From NCBI GenBank assembly GCA_916700875.1, contig CAKAKS010000062.1:1125009-1189008 (forward strand): 64,000 nucleotides of DNA, written 5' to 3'. Of this stretch, positions 1 through 11,911 are shown piece by piece. The stretch comes from Sebastes aleutianus. Lineage: Eukaryota > Chordata > Actinopteri > Perciformes > Sebastidae. The first letter of the stretch is position 1, and every line of letters starts with the position of its first letter. Made by a program: the position numbers and the translations under genes. Below the pieces are notes generated by a model, which had not been told where the DNA came from, made no database searches, and was given only the letters and a program-made list of their open reading frames with translations.

Positions 1-176
1 TTGACAATTTCTTTTTCTTATGCTTTTCATTGTATGTGAATACTACTTCTTTCTGGCTGTCCACTTGTTGGTATGATCATTCTCTTTTCCTTATTTTTTC
101 TTTTTCTTTGTATTCTACATGTTCGAAATACATTTTTAAATGAAATGAAATGAAATCACTCTGAACTCTGATCAAA

Positions 177-690
177 CGGTCAAACTAGGCAGCGCTGATC
201 AAATATGAATCAATATTCTGTTACATTAATGCCTATTTCTCTCCTCAAATGTTCTCAGAATCATCTTGTAGTGCACGGTTTAGCTGTAAAATGAGAAAGT
301 TTGTGACCCGGCAGCCATGTTGAGATCAGTTAAGGAAATACCAAGCACCGCCCAGCAGCTGGAGCTAAACCGTGCACTACGAGATGATTCTGAGAACATC
401 TGAGGAGAGAAATAGGCATTACAGTAACAGAGCATTGATTCATATTTGATCAGCGCTGCCTAGTTTGACTGTTTGAACAGAGTTCGCGAGTGATTGACAG
501 CTGCCTCCGTTAAATGAACAGCCAATAGGAACGCTCTCTCTGAAATGACCTGTGATTGGCCAAAGTCTCCCGTCACGGGCTAGATCTTCTAAAGCCTGAA
601 AACAGAGCCATGAGAAGTCTAGTTATCTCTCAGAACACTTGAATTACAACACGCTGAAAGGTTTTTATGGATTTCTTTGACCAATGATGC
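177..690. mobile_element. Rearranged fold-back copy of the 46.1 kb TTAA element
   Basis: Bases 177-290 and 366-475 are inverted copies of each other. Both match the right half of the element at 46114-46787, and 515-680 matches its left half on the opposite strand. The order therefore differs from the intact copy, as after inverted duplication. Confidence 0.7.
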
Positions 691-732
691 CAAAACTATT
701 CTGCAGGTTGAAGTATTGTGTATCGTGGGGCC

Positions 733-1009
733 TGTGGTGAATCCCACCCCTGGTATTTCTACATTGTGGTATTGGTACTTTTACCTATTGTGATGGAATT
801 TTCTATCAATTCCTCTCTCTTTGGTCGGGAGGTCAGAGTGTCTCTCAGAGTGTCCCTCTGTTGACATTATTGGGTTGGATTCAATGGTGGAGACCTGACA
901 ATTCTCCTTGATCAAGCTTCAATAAACGTAATTTGTTAGACATCAACAGCTCTGGGGCCTCTTCCTTCCTGTTGACTGAGTTAACCTGAAGTTTAGAAAT
1001 TCCACAACA
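733..1009 (+). mobile_element. LTR-like relic followed by a primer-binding-site-like motif
   Basis: A segment beginning TGTGGTGAATCCC and ending CCACAACA contains AATAAA at 921-926. It is followed three bases later by TGGCGTCACGAACAGG (1013-1028), which looks like a tRNA primer binding site of an LTR retroelement or endogenous retrovirus. No gag or pol reading frame follows. Bases 1025-1125 are instead an inverted copy of 790-890. This is an old, broken fragment; the boundaries are inferred. Confidence 0.45.
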
Positions 1010-1383
1010 AAGTGGCGTCACGAACAGGATCCAACCCAATAATGTCAACAGAGGGAGACTCTGAGAGACACTCTGACCTCCCGCCCAAGGAGAGAGGAAT
1101 TGATAGAAAATTCCATCACACCTATAAGTAAAGGATTGGAGTACTTCTTCCATCACTACCCCCGGAGCGTGGCCGTGTTGGAGACACGGTTGCTTTTCCA
1201 CCGCTGAAATGACAAAGTAATAAATCACAGCCGAGAGAGGCAGGATACAGTCAAGAACATCCTTTTATTCAATCAAGTAAAGGTGTTGCTCTTTTCAAAC
1301 TGTTTTTTATTATTATTATGGAAAAGAAACTGTAATTAACACATGCATTTCACCATGGGCTCTGGGGGGCGTGTCTGAGGGGG

Positions 1384-1410
1384 GAGGAGGAGGAGGAGGA
1401 GGAGGAGGAG
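1384..1410. repeat. (GGA)n microsatellite
   Basis: About nine GGA triplets, reading as CCU repeats in the putative NFIX 3' UTR. Confidence 0.9.
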
Positions 1411-1622
1411 CACTCGTGGTGGGAGGGGTTACAGGGCCGAGGCGAGGGGGGAGGTTGGCCAGGGGGCTCAGTCTACTCTAAACACGGCCCAGCGTCCTAC
1501 AAACGTCTTCAAAACAAAGAAAAACGAAAAGAAAACAGCGTCCGGTTCGGCCACGGGGTCCGACTGGGCTCTTTGAGCGGTGCGGGGGCAGACGCTGTAG
1601 ACACCCTCCCTCAACAAAGCAA

Positions 1623-1650
1623 ACACACACACACACACTCACACACACAC
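1623..1650. repeat. (CA)n microsatellite
   Basis: A CA run interrupted by one TC. It reads as UG repeats on the NFIX strand, within the putative 3' UTR. Confidence 0.9.
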
Positions 1651-4600
1651 TGCCCCACGCAACCTGTTCGTCTCCGATATGGCTTCTCAACTGTGGCGCG
1701 TTCACTTGTCAAAGGCTTCATTGATAATACTGCTGCTGGCTTCGTTTGCTTGGTGAAGAAAAAATAAAAAGTTGCATATATCATTTTTATTTTTTTTTTC
1801 TCGCAGGACAAAAATTGTGTAACCGCTCGATTTTGCTGGTGGAATTTCCCGGTGCTTTTCTCTAGAAGTCACTAGTTTCGTACAGCTTTTGGAACCATTA
1901 TCACTTTGGTCGACGTGTCAATCAAACACTGCGGTTTAGGATGGCGGTGAATCAACGTGGAACATCTCTTTATGATTGTGCTAAATCTGAGCCGTTCAGT
2001 CTCCGTGCCGTGGAACCGGTCCGCTTATAAGGTGCTTCAAGTCATTATTTTCCTTTAAAAAAAAAAAAAAAAAAAGCTGGTCTCATTCAACCACTAGAAA
2101 GGTGCATAATTGAAGGTCTCAATGCAGCGTCTTCCTGCTGCCTAAGATACGTAGCAACAATGACGAAAAAAAAAAAATCAAATCCAAATTCAATTATAAA
2201 AAAAATAAATAGATAGAAACAAGGATTAGAAACAAACCTGCCTACACTAGCAATCCTACTGGTCACCTCCCTCGCTTCAGTCCAAAACCAAACGTTCCCA
2301 TGAGTGCTTTTCTCCCTCCACCATGGGTCATGCATCACGACTGCCTCCAAGGGGGGGGAACTATTTCTTTGCTCCGACCCGACCCCTGACCTCAGCACAG
2401 CCCAGAGCCCTGTGGTGTAACTTGTTCACTTACATTAGCTGTTGAATGGAGAAGCTGAAGAAGATGGGTATGGTAATACAATGTGAAGCGTACAGACAAG
2501 AATAACATGTGAGCTAACTGCATTCTGCTCAGACGGAAAAAAAAATCTTTGCGTATTCTTTTTTTTTTCTTTTTCTTTTTTTAAAACCCCGCCGTTCAGA
2601 GAAAGGGAGAAAAGGGAGGGGGGGGGGGAGGAGAGGGTTACGCGGCTACAGACTACTCCAGTGTCCAAGATAGACAGAAGACAAGATACAGAGGAAGAGA
2701 AGCAAGACAGAAATATTTTTTTTCTTCTTTTTTTTATGCTTTTCTTAATTATTCAACAATAAAAAGAGGAACTAAATCACACCAATTTCCTTTAGTACTA
2801 TGTATACTGCTTTAAAAAGCTCCAAGAAGAGGAAGAGAAAGATATAGAAGTATGAAGGAGGGGACGTTTTTTTTTTTTTTCTTTCGAGATGGGCACTCAG
2901 GATTACAAGATGGAATCTGTGAACAAAAGGCACTTTTTAGGGACAACCTTTAAGATGCTCTGAGTCTATAACACTACATCACCAAACAAATATTTATAAT
3001 CATTTACAGTGGGAGATGGGGATTTGGGTGGGGGGGGGGGGAGAGGGGGGGTGGGGTTCATTTGAATTGATGACAGCAGCGCCGCTCTGACCAGACAGAG
3101 GCCGCTCATTCCCTCTCCATGAACCAACGAGACGTTTACACCAAACAACAAACCAGATATCATTCACCTTTATCTTTCTATGAATCCATAATTGTGCATC
3201 TCCCAAATTGGGGAAGATCTTGTCTTTGTCCCACACGAGGGTCACTTGTGTTGGACACAAGATGATCGTTTTGTTTTTTTCCCTACGACTGTTCCTCTGC
3301 TATGGTGTAAAGGTTGGGGGGGAAAAATGCCTTTTGTCACAACAACCTTTTCATACAATGAACCCCTCCCCCCTCGGTAAATACAAAAAGAGAAATAGAA
3401 TAATGCATGTTTTCCTAAAAATTTGCTTTTATGATAACACTTAATTTTGTTTATTATTATTTATGTATAATAGAGATTGAATGTACTTTATTCTTTACGA
3501 AAGCACCAGGTTTTATAGTGATATATATTTTATGAGTTTGCAAAATTGTTCCTTCAGCCCTCCCACATTTTGAAAAACAAATCATTAGAAATGAAGTTTT
3601 TTCTTTAAAAAATAAAAAGCGATAAAAGGAAAACAAAACAACAAAAAAAAAAATTAGAAACAATTTCCCCAAACTTACTTACAAAGACTGGGATCTTTTT
3701 TTTTTTTTATCGCTGCCCTCGTATTTAGAGTCCCGGAGCATGCGGACTTGAAAAACAAAACAAAAAAACGTAGAGGGGTTCTTCCCTCTTTTCTCGTGAC
3801 ACCCTCAAACAATCGCTAACAAACAAACACAATTCCTCTACCAAGGCATTGCACATGGCTCAATCGACATACATCATTTAGTTTCAAGAACAATACTTCC
3901 CATCAAAACAAGAAAGAAAACAACAAAACCTAATCTGTTTGTTTTTTTATCCTCAACTACATCATCATCAGCGTCTATGTATCTATTGTTGTGTTTGCCG
4001 TGGGTCTGCTTTTAACGTCATTCAATGTGGGTTTAGAGGTTTCAGCTCTAATCAGCGGAGATGCGTCCTATGACTGTGTGATGTACGCCATGCTTCAAAA
4101 AATAACTAGACTGCCACAGAGCTTATCTTGCAAATAAAAAAAATGTATATATCTATAAATATATATGTGTATTATATATAAAGATGCTTGCGATTATCTA
4201 GTGAGCTGTTTTCCCCCCCTTCTCTCCTGACATAAATGTTTTTCACCATTCACTATAGCTTATATGTGAGAAAAAAGAACCTGAATTCATGTTTGACAAA
4301 TTGCATAATGGGAATACAGAGGCACTTCCATAGATTAGAAAAAAAAATCACTTTAGCCGTCGTTAACGTCGGCAGAGCCGGTTCTCTCTGCCGAGCCGGT
4401 GAGATGGTCGCCATTCCGTTTGGCCAACTATGTTGTGTTTCCCTGCAGTGAAGAACATGGCCAGGCAGTCCAGTTATTTAGTGAGGTTTGGGTGATTTGA
4501 ACTTTGAACTAGGAAATAACTGAATCGGTCAGAATGTGTGCGGGCAAATGGTATAAAACGATTAAAAGCATAAAGGCCTCCTCAGATTGTCTATTTTTAA

Positions 4601-5465
4601 GACTTCCCTTTTGATTTCAGGCGGGCGCGGGGGTGGGGACGTGTTTAGTGAGTGGTCTTTAGAAGTGTTTAACGAGTGGCGATCTGTGCTCTACGGGTGC
4701 GTTTCCATCCACTGACTCCAAACACTGAGTGGTGGTCCATCTACTGTATGACAACTCACAAGGTTGGCTGGTATGATTGTTTTAGTGCAGTTTTGTTCAT
4801 CAAGGGCTCATCGATTCACAATAGCTAGGGGGAGTGCTGGTGTGTGTGTGTGTGTTGGGGGGGGGGGATTACCATAGCAACCGATATCCTCTACCTGATC
4901 CTGTGCGCCAAAAACAAAAATGGGCACACGGGTGATCGTCCTACTGCTAGCCTTAGAGGCCCTCGTTCCCTCTCCACAAACAGCCAGATATGTCACATAT
5001 TCATTTTGCTCCACAGTGTGGCCCCCTCTGCTCTTGGAGCAGCGGCCCGTCTGGGAGTGTAAACAACAGGGTAAACTTTAGGGAGACAGTAAGAAGAGCT
5101 ACTCTCTCTTTTACTCTGGGTCCCATCTTCAGCAACCTTCCCTCCTTGGTTCTGTATTTCTTCTATCACTCATATACCACCACCACCAGCAGCAGCAGCT
5201 GGACTCGGGTCTAATAGTAGCTGGGGCTAGTTTGTTTTTGCTTTTTGCAGGTAAGTTCCCCAGAAAATAAGTTTCCTGTGATTGTCAAAATCCTGCAATT
5301 GTGTGGTCTTCCATATAAAGTATGCGGCAAATGAGAACCAGTTTGACATCGTGAAAAAGACGCTTATTCGCTTTTTTTTTTTGCCAAGAGTTACACAAGA
5401 AGATCGACACCCCTCTAGTGTCCGTCCTTTAAAGATGAAGCTATCGTTAGCAGTCGGTTAGCTTA

Positions 5466-5825
5466 TGCTGCGTTCGGAAGTCGGAGCTAGGAATGACGTC
5501 ACACCCGAGTTGACCGCATACCAGTTCAAGTTGGGAAAATGAATGGGGTTGGCTCCAACCAGATTAGCCGTTATTAGCAATACCAGCTGATAACGACGCA
5601 TTACGCCGATATTTTGCGCATACAAACACCGTAGCAACATGTCCACAGATAGACGTTGGACAGGACTGTGTGTACGACTGATTTAATGAGACACAAATAA
5701 GACACAAGTGCTATAAAAAGTATATTGCTACAGCTTTTTTTACTGTTGTAAAAGATGACCTCAGAAGCCGACTTCCGACTGGAAACTCGGAAATTCTGAC
5801 TTCCCAGTTCAAATGGAACGCACCA
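5466..5825. mobile_element. MITE nested in the palindromic element (TTA target duplication)
   Basis: It begins TGCTGCGTTCGGAAGTCGG and ends AAATGGAACGCACCA, an imperfect inverted pair. TTA lies on both sides (5463-5465 and 5826-5828) inside the host motif GGTTAGCTTAGC. A 3-bp TTA duplication suggests the PIF/Harbinger group. Confidence 0.75.
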
Positions 5826-5909
5826 TTAGCTTAGCACAAAGACTGGAGACGGGGGAAACGGCTAGCCTGGCTCTGTCCAAAGGGAATTTAATCTGCTTTC
5901 TAGCACCAC

Positions 5910-6169
5910 TTAAGGCCTTTACGCACCGGGGGCCATGTTACGCACGTCAGGTTGAGTTGCGCCGATATTTATAAAACAACAACACGGAGGCTCCGTAGTC
6001 CGAACCTTTATTACTCCTTTCAACCTCGACAAAGGACGCGCAGACCAGATCTACTCTTTCCGTTCTTACTTTTCACAATAAAAGCTTGAGACATACGATA
6101 TTCGCAGGCAAGTATTTCGCATTTTTGGTGTCGTTTATTTATCACGCCCCCGGTGTGCAAAGGCCTTAA
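5910..6169. mobile_element. Small TTAA-flanked MITE
   Basis: It begins GGCCTTTACGCACCGGGGGC and ends GCCCCCGGTGTGCAAAGGCC, with TTAA at both outer ends. A related copy lies in inverse orientation at about 44203-44500. The target duplication is TTA or TTAA; these cannot be separated because the ends are symmetric. Confidence 0.75.
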
Positions 6170-7749
6170 TGCTGCGTTCAAACGCAGCGGGCTCCAGCAG
6201 TGGCATGCTAGTTGATTTTCCCCATTTCCAGCCTTTATGCTAAGCTAAGCTAACCGGTTGCTCGCCGTAGCTTCATATTTCACGTACAGACTCGAGAGTG
6301 GTATCGATCTTCTCGTCTAACTCTCGTTAAAAATAGAGAATAAGCGCATTTTCCCCCAAAAAATCAAACCTTTTAAGTCTTGAAGTTTTTGCATGTACTA
6401 TTTGATCCAGGTCAGCTAACCACCCTGTCTACACCGCCTCAACATCCCACTGTGTTTCTCTATAAGGTGCTGTCATTCAAATAAAAAACAATTATAAAAT
6501 AGTACAAATCCAAAAAGGAATAAATTCAAATAAGAGAACACACAAGAGATAATAAAATCATTCATCTACATTACAAGAGGGCAAAGGGGGGAACCAATAG
6601 CTGCTGTCTATAGTCGTGAGAGCTGTCAGTAATGATGTACTCACACTTTGTGTGTGATGTTTGAAGATCTAATCAAATAGGTAGAGAGAGTCCACTGGGC
6701 TTCCTGTGTGTGCATATCCAACACAACACCACCACCTATGAATACTAGCATCTAACTGGGGCAACTGTGTGTGTTCTCAATTGTACACACACACACGCTG
6801 TGGTCATGGCACAGATTGTGGGAGTGCGTGTTGTGCGCGCGGGGCGGGGGGGTGGGGGATGTGAGAATGAGCTGAGGCCAATGATTGGTCAAACTGAACG
6901 ATGGGGGTCGAGGACACGTGAAGGCTTCTTGTACCTTCCTCTTTAAAACTCTCAATAGGCAAGTCTGGTTCACCTACCATGCCTTGTAGGTAAATAGTGC
7001 ACATCGATAAGATTAGTGTTAATTGATTCAGCGTCTTAGTGCAACCCTTAATCAAGATATGTTTTGGCATGGTCTCTCTCTAGTTAGTAGTAGGGTAAAG
7101 TCAATGGTTGTTCAGAGGGAGAGAAACATTGGTCAATTTGTGTTTTGGGTGATGACAGACATCACAGGAGCATGGACTGCAGCGCACGTTGGAAACCTAA
7201 TAGTGTCTTTGCTTTGCTGTGGATTCGTTGCGGGCGTAGCTTTAATGTTACATCTGTGTTGTGGGAACCTGATTTTTTTTGTTGTTGGACAGTTGATTTT
7301 TCTTTTAACCATTCATTACACGATGCGTCCTCGCGAAGTAGGACACCGCGTCTCCCTCCTCAGGTTCCTCCTGCGTTGCTGCCGTGTTGTGCTGGTTCAG
7401 TGGTTTCAGGAGAGACCTGCTCGCTGCCGTTTGTCCCCTTACCCCTTTCCTTTCTCTATCCTGGCATCCTCTCGTCCGTCCATTCATCTTTCCGTCGATC
7501 CATCTTTTTTGCTCGGAACGGGTCCTCCCTCTGACTGGATAAATGAGTCCAGAGTTCCTCTAAAAGCGCCATGCTGCTGCAGTTTCCCTGCGTTGCTTGG
7601 TTATATTTTGTATCAGGTGAGACGTACTGTCAGGGCCGGTTGGTGGGGGTGGTTGGAGGACCGTTAGTGTCCTGCGGGTTGTTTCTCTGTTTTTTCTATT
7701 TCCGATTGTAAAGAAAGAATTCTAGTTGCTGGTTGGTACACAGATCTTG

Positions 7750-7764
7750 TCAGAGGAACCAAGA
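7750..7764 (-). CDS. nfix: NFIX terminal exon, coding part (Ser-Trp-Phe-Leu-stop)
   Basis: A pyrimidine-rich acceptor (TTTTTCTCTTCCAG) ends at 7765. It is followed by TCTTGGTTCCTCTGA, which reads SWFL and stop in the phase left by exon 10. The C-terminal SWFL is the known end of vertebrate NFIX, whereas NFIA, NFIB and NFIC end in SWYLG. Only 15 coding bases are in this exon; the rest is 3' UTR. The match is short, but phase, splice site and position agree. Confidence 0.88.
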   Translation of the reverse strand, partial: SWFL

Positions 7765-9341
7765 CTGGAAGAGAAAAACAAGGGGAAGAGGGGGGGAGGG
7801 GGGGGGGGAGATGAGATCATGTTAGTGACACAAGTGGTGGACAAAATAACAGAAACACCTTCCAATACAATTGAATCAACTGAAACGTGGTGATTTGAGT
7901 GAGTTTGAGCACTTCCATGGTTTGGATGGACATGAAACTCTCACTTTATTAGGTACACCTGTACAATCGAATGCGATCCAATACAACAACCCTGCCATGA
8001 ATTCGACTTTTAACATGCTTATACATTTTTCACTTTTTGTTGATACTAACTACGTTTACAATACATGCACACTAATATTCCACTATTCTTCCGAATATGA
8101 CAATATAGGGAATTTGATACGGGTCATGTATATTGGATATTCTGAATTAGGCCTTATTTTGAATGGAGCATTTTCCAATTAAAGGTCCCATATTGTAAAA
8201 AGTGAGATTTTCATGTCTTTTATATTATTAAGCAGGTTTAAGTGCTATATAAATCATCATAATTCACTTTCTATTATCTATTTTATATTGCTATGAAAAA
8301 AATAGCATTTGGTCGAAAAACAAGATTTTGCGTAGGGCCCCCAAAAAGTTAGGACCGGCCCTGCTAGCTGGAACTGGCCCTGCTAGCTGGAACCGGCCCT
8401 GCTAGCTGGAACCGGCCCTGCTAGCTGGAACCGGCCCTGCTAGCTGCTCCTAAAGTTGGAGGAGCTGCTGGACAAGATGCTCCTGTGATGAGGAGAGACG
8501 CAGCATGTTGGTACGGACAAAATCTATGTAACAGGTAGTTTTCAACTCTCGTCCCAAATTCGTCCCAAGATTAATTGTCATCCTCCCCGATCATATTTTT
8601 TTGGCCGCGGGACGACAGGACGATGGGACGACGGGACGACGAGACGAAGGGCCTGCCAAAGTGGCGGGTGGCCTGATGATTTTATCTGCCACTGCCAACA
8701 ATTTACCCGCATCTGGCGGGTGGCGGGTGCTAAATTCAGACCCTGAGTATAAACAAGGAGGCTGTAAAGGAGGACGAGTCGGCGTGATGACGTTTAGACT
8801 TTTGGCCACTAGAGGCTCCTACAGTTCAGTGAGAGACAGAACCACCAGCCCAGCTATTGCCATCAGTTCTGTCCATTTGTGCAGTAGTGAAGTACAGTCG
8901 GTCTCCGGTTTGGCCGAGCAGTGAACGGCTACTAATGGCCGAGCGGCAGCAGCAGCGGGGGTATAGCAGTCTGGCTGCTCCCCGTCACTCGCACCGTCTC
9001 CACGTTGGGTCTCTCCCACTCGGCGTGAGCGGGGGAGCAGAAATGGGTCACCGTCGCTGTTGTTGGCTGCCCTGCTTGGCCTGCAGGATCTGGCACTGTG
9101 TACTAGTGCGCCAACATTCTAGAAGTCAAGCCTTGGAAACTACCCAGAGCCTCCAGGGAAGCAGCCTTTTGTTTTGTTTGACTCTAACAGGTCGCATGAA
9201 TACCCCCCTTCTGCCTCCTGCCCTTCTCAGCTACCCTACTCCCCTGGGCACCGTCCCAGCAGGCCTTGGGCATTGTAACGTCTCCCTTCTTAGTTACTCT
9301 CTCCTTCTGTGTGTGCTCTTACAAACACACACGCACACGCA

Positions 9342-9399
<58 letters not shown>

Positions 9400-11843
9400 A
9401 TCTATCTCCTGTGAACCCTCCCACTAAATCCTTGGCAGCAGACAGTGACCACCCTCTTTTCTTTCCTGCCCCCGTCTCAAGCAACCCCCTTCTCAAATTC
9501 AAGATCAACTGGCTATGACATCATGTCTGGTTGCCGGGGGTAACGAGACGGCCAGGACGTGACTTCTGTAAGGGCCGAAACTCTGTCGCCCCGTTCACCC
9601 CCCATCTCCTCTCCCCCGTCGGTATCTTGTTTCCCCCTCTCCCCTGCTCGCAGCGACTCCCATCTGCCACTAGAGGGCACACGGAGCCCACTGATGTCAG
9701 CCAGAAGCTCTCCAGCCCGTCCTCCAGTCACCACATACACACCTCTGAGCCTGACATGCTCTTTGTCTTGTGATCTATCATCTCTTTTAGTGGATCATCA
9801 ATCTTTGTGTGTCGTTTTCTGAGAGCCACATGCAAACTATTAATGCACTGTGTTTGGGTTCTGCCTCCGAAAGCAGAACCATACTTCAGACATTATGTCC
9901 CACTCGGTGCTGAGCATCAATGAGCTGATTAAGAACAGCGTATAAAGACAGAGTACATGGCCAAACGTATGTGTAAATGTAGGGCTATTTTTCATGTGAA
10001 TGATATTTTAGTCAATAGTGGGCTTCCAACATTGTGGCAACGGTTTGGGGAACGTCCTGTTTTGACATAGAACTGTGACAGCGAGTCATGCAGGGCTCCA
10101 GCTTAAGGACGTCCCGAAAAAAAAGATCGGGGAGGATGAAAATTAATTTTGGAACGAGTGTTGAAACAAAAATAAATGTTATAATAGAATGAATGGCAGT
10201 GAAAATGACGTTTTGTGTAGCGCACAGTTATTATTAAACCTCCTTGACAACATAAACACACACACACTGTCAGTGTCCGATCCGTCAACCCAAGCCAATG
10301 AGGTAACGTTAAGCTTGCTTGTAGCTATTAATGTTAACATTTCCAATTAGCAAACATTAGACTGTTTGTTATTAATGGTAATGTTAAAGTCAACGCTCGC
10401 TAACGAGTCAGCAGCCGACGTTTGAATTTCCAGTGAGTGAGCTGATGAGAACGTTACGTTAACTATGAGGAGTCTCTGCGACAGCTCAAATCATGCTAAC
10501 CACTTATTTACTGACTTCCTCCTCTCTTCATCCCCTACATGGGTACAAGGCTGCAGTGAGATCTCCATCATGACAGGAGCATCTTGTCATGCAGCTCTTC
10601 CAACTTTGAGACGCACCTCTAGCAGGGCCAGTTAGTTCTTGCTTTTTGGAGTCCCTATGCAAAATCTTGTTTTTTGACCAAATGCTACTTTTACACATAA
10701 AAGATATTTGTATTTAACTTAGCTGCATTGTTAACATCAAAATGAAAACAAACATGCAAATTATAAATTAAAAAACAATAAAATGACTTTTTAAAATAAA
10801 TAAAAAGTTTTGGATAAATTATAAATTCATGAACAAAAATAAAATGTTTTATTTATGTTATAAGTCACTTGATGATTAACTAATGTTAATGTAGAACAAC
10901 TGAATAGTCCTTAAATTCAGGACGGTCCACATACAATTTGGGGGCGGCTTAGGTTGTATTTTGGGACGGTTCCGGGTGAAAAAAGTTAGTTGGGAGCCCT
11001 AGAGTCAGGCCCTATCGTCCAAAATTAGCGCCTGACCTCCCCACCGTAATGCCCTCCGGGCTGAATGGGAGCAAACCCCCGCTGCCGGGTTCAGACATCT
11101 GTTGGAAAGCCTGAAACCAGAAGAGCGGAGGCTGCTACGGCAGCATGTTGCCCACGGCCGTGCCCGTGAATTTGGAACGAGATGTTCAGCAATCACGCGT
11201 GGATGTCGGGTGTCCTCCTACTTTTGGCCACATCGTGTATTAAGTTGTGGTTCTCAATGCGGCGTCCAGGGACCCCAAGGGGTCCGTGGCACTATGTCGG
11301 GGGGTCCGCAAAAATAATTCGCTACAAATTATAAAATGTTGCTGTATCATTAAAAAGTGCATATCTACAGGGAGACCATTCTCTCCAATAAAACAAGTTC
11401 ATTGTGTTACTTGACATGTAGGTTAGAAATGCTGTCAAGTTGAGTCCAAATGCACTTTGAATAAAACCACCCTCTGTTTAAAGTATATAAGTGGTATTAA
11501 CATTCAGTAACATAGCAAATGTCCCCACTGTGGGACTAATAAAGGATTATCTCATTTTATCTGAACAGGATTCAAAATGTGTTTCTGTTTATCACTATCA
11601 AACAGGTCTGAGTACAAATGGTAGTAAACATATGCTTAATCTGTGTTATGACTATAAGGGGGTCCTTGGAAAATGTTCTCCCCTGTAAAAAATATGTAAG
11701 AACCCCTAGTGTATGACATACCAGGATGCAGAAAAAGAATCTATTCAGAGTTAAGGCACAGGAGTAACAAAGATGGCACCAGAATGGAGAAAGGGAAGAA
11801 AAACTGAGAGTGAAAAGTGGTGGAGCAAAAGAAGATAAAGATT

Positions 11844-11911
<68 letters not shown>

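Larger units (their letters stand above)
5355..6360. mobile_element. Palindromic GCTTAGC element, copy 1, with two nested insertions
   Basis: The left arm runs from GCTTATTCGC through GGTTAGCTTA. The right arm (6190-6360) is its inverted match, with GCTAAGCTAAGCTAACCGG and GAGAGTGGTATCGATC. The same pair of arms recurs at 12.8, 15.4, 35.0, 36.4 and 38.0 kb. No coding sequence is present. It is a non-autonomous DNA element of a kind common in percomorph genomes; the class is not resolved. Confidence 0.8.
1241..7749 (-). other. nfix: Probable NFIX 3' UTR and 3' flank
   Basis: Downstream of the stop codon there is no further coding sequence. NFI transcripts usually have long 3' UTRs (family knowledge). 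On the minus strand, AATAAA signals lie at 3450-3455, 1786-1791 and 1264-1269, among others inside repeats. Which is used cannot be told, so the left limit is a guess from the last signal before the LTR-like relic. The stretch is rich in homopolymer runs and holds a palindromic element with two nested insertions (5355-6360). Confidence 0.35.

Noticed and set aside
7023..7667. A 214-residue open frame on the plus strand
   Set aside because: It lies opposite the NFIX 3' UTR, has no family motif or domain pattern that I recognise, and overlaps other frames equally open. It is probably chance.
8857..9414. A 185-residue plus-strand open frame ending in the CA microsatellite
   Set aside because: No recognisable motif, no splice support, and the end is a translated CA repeat.
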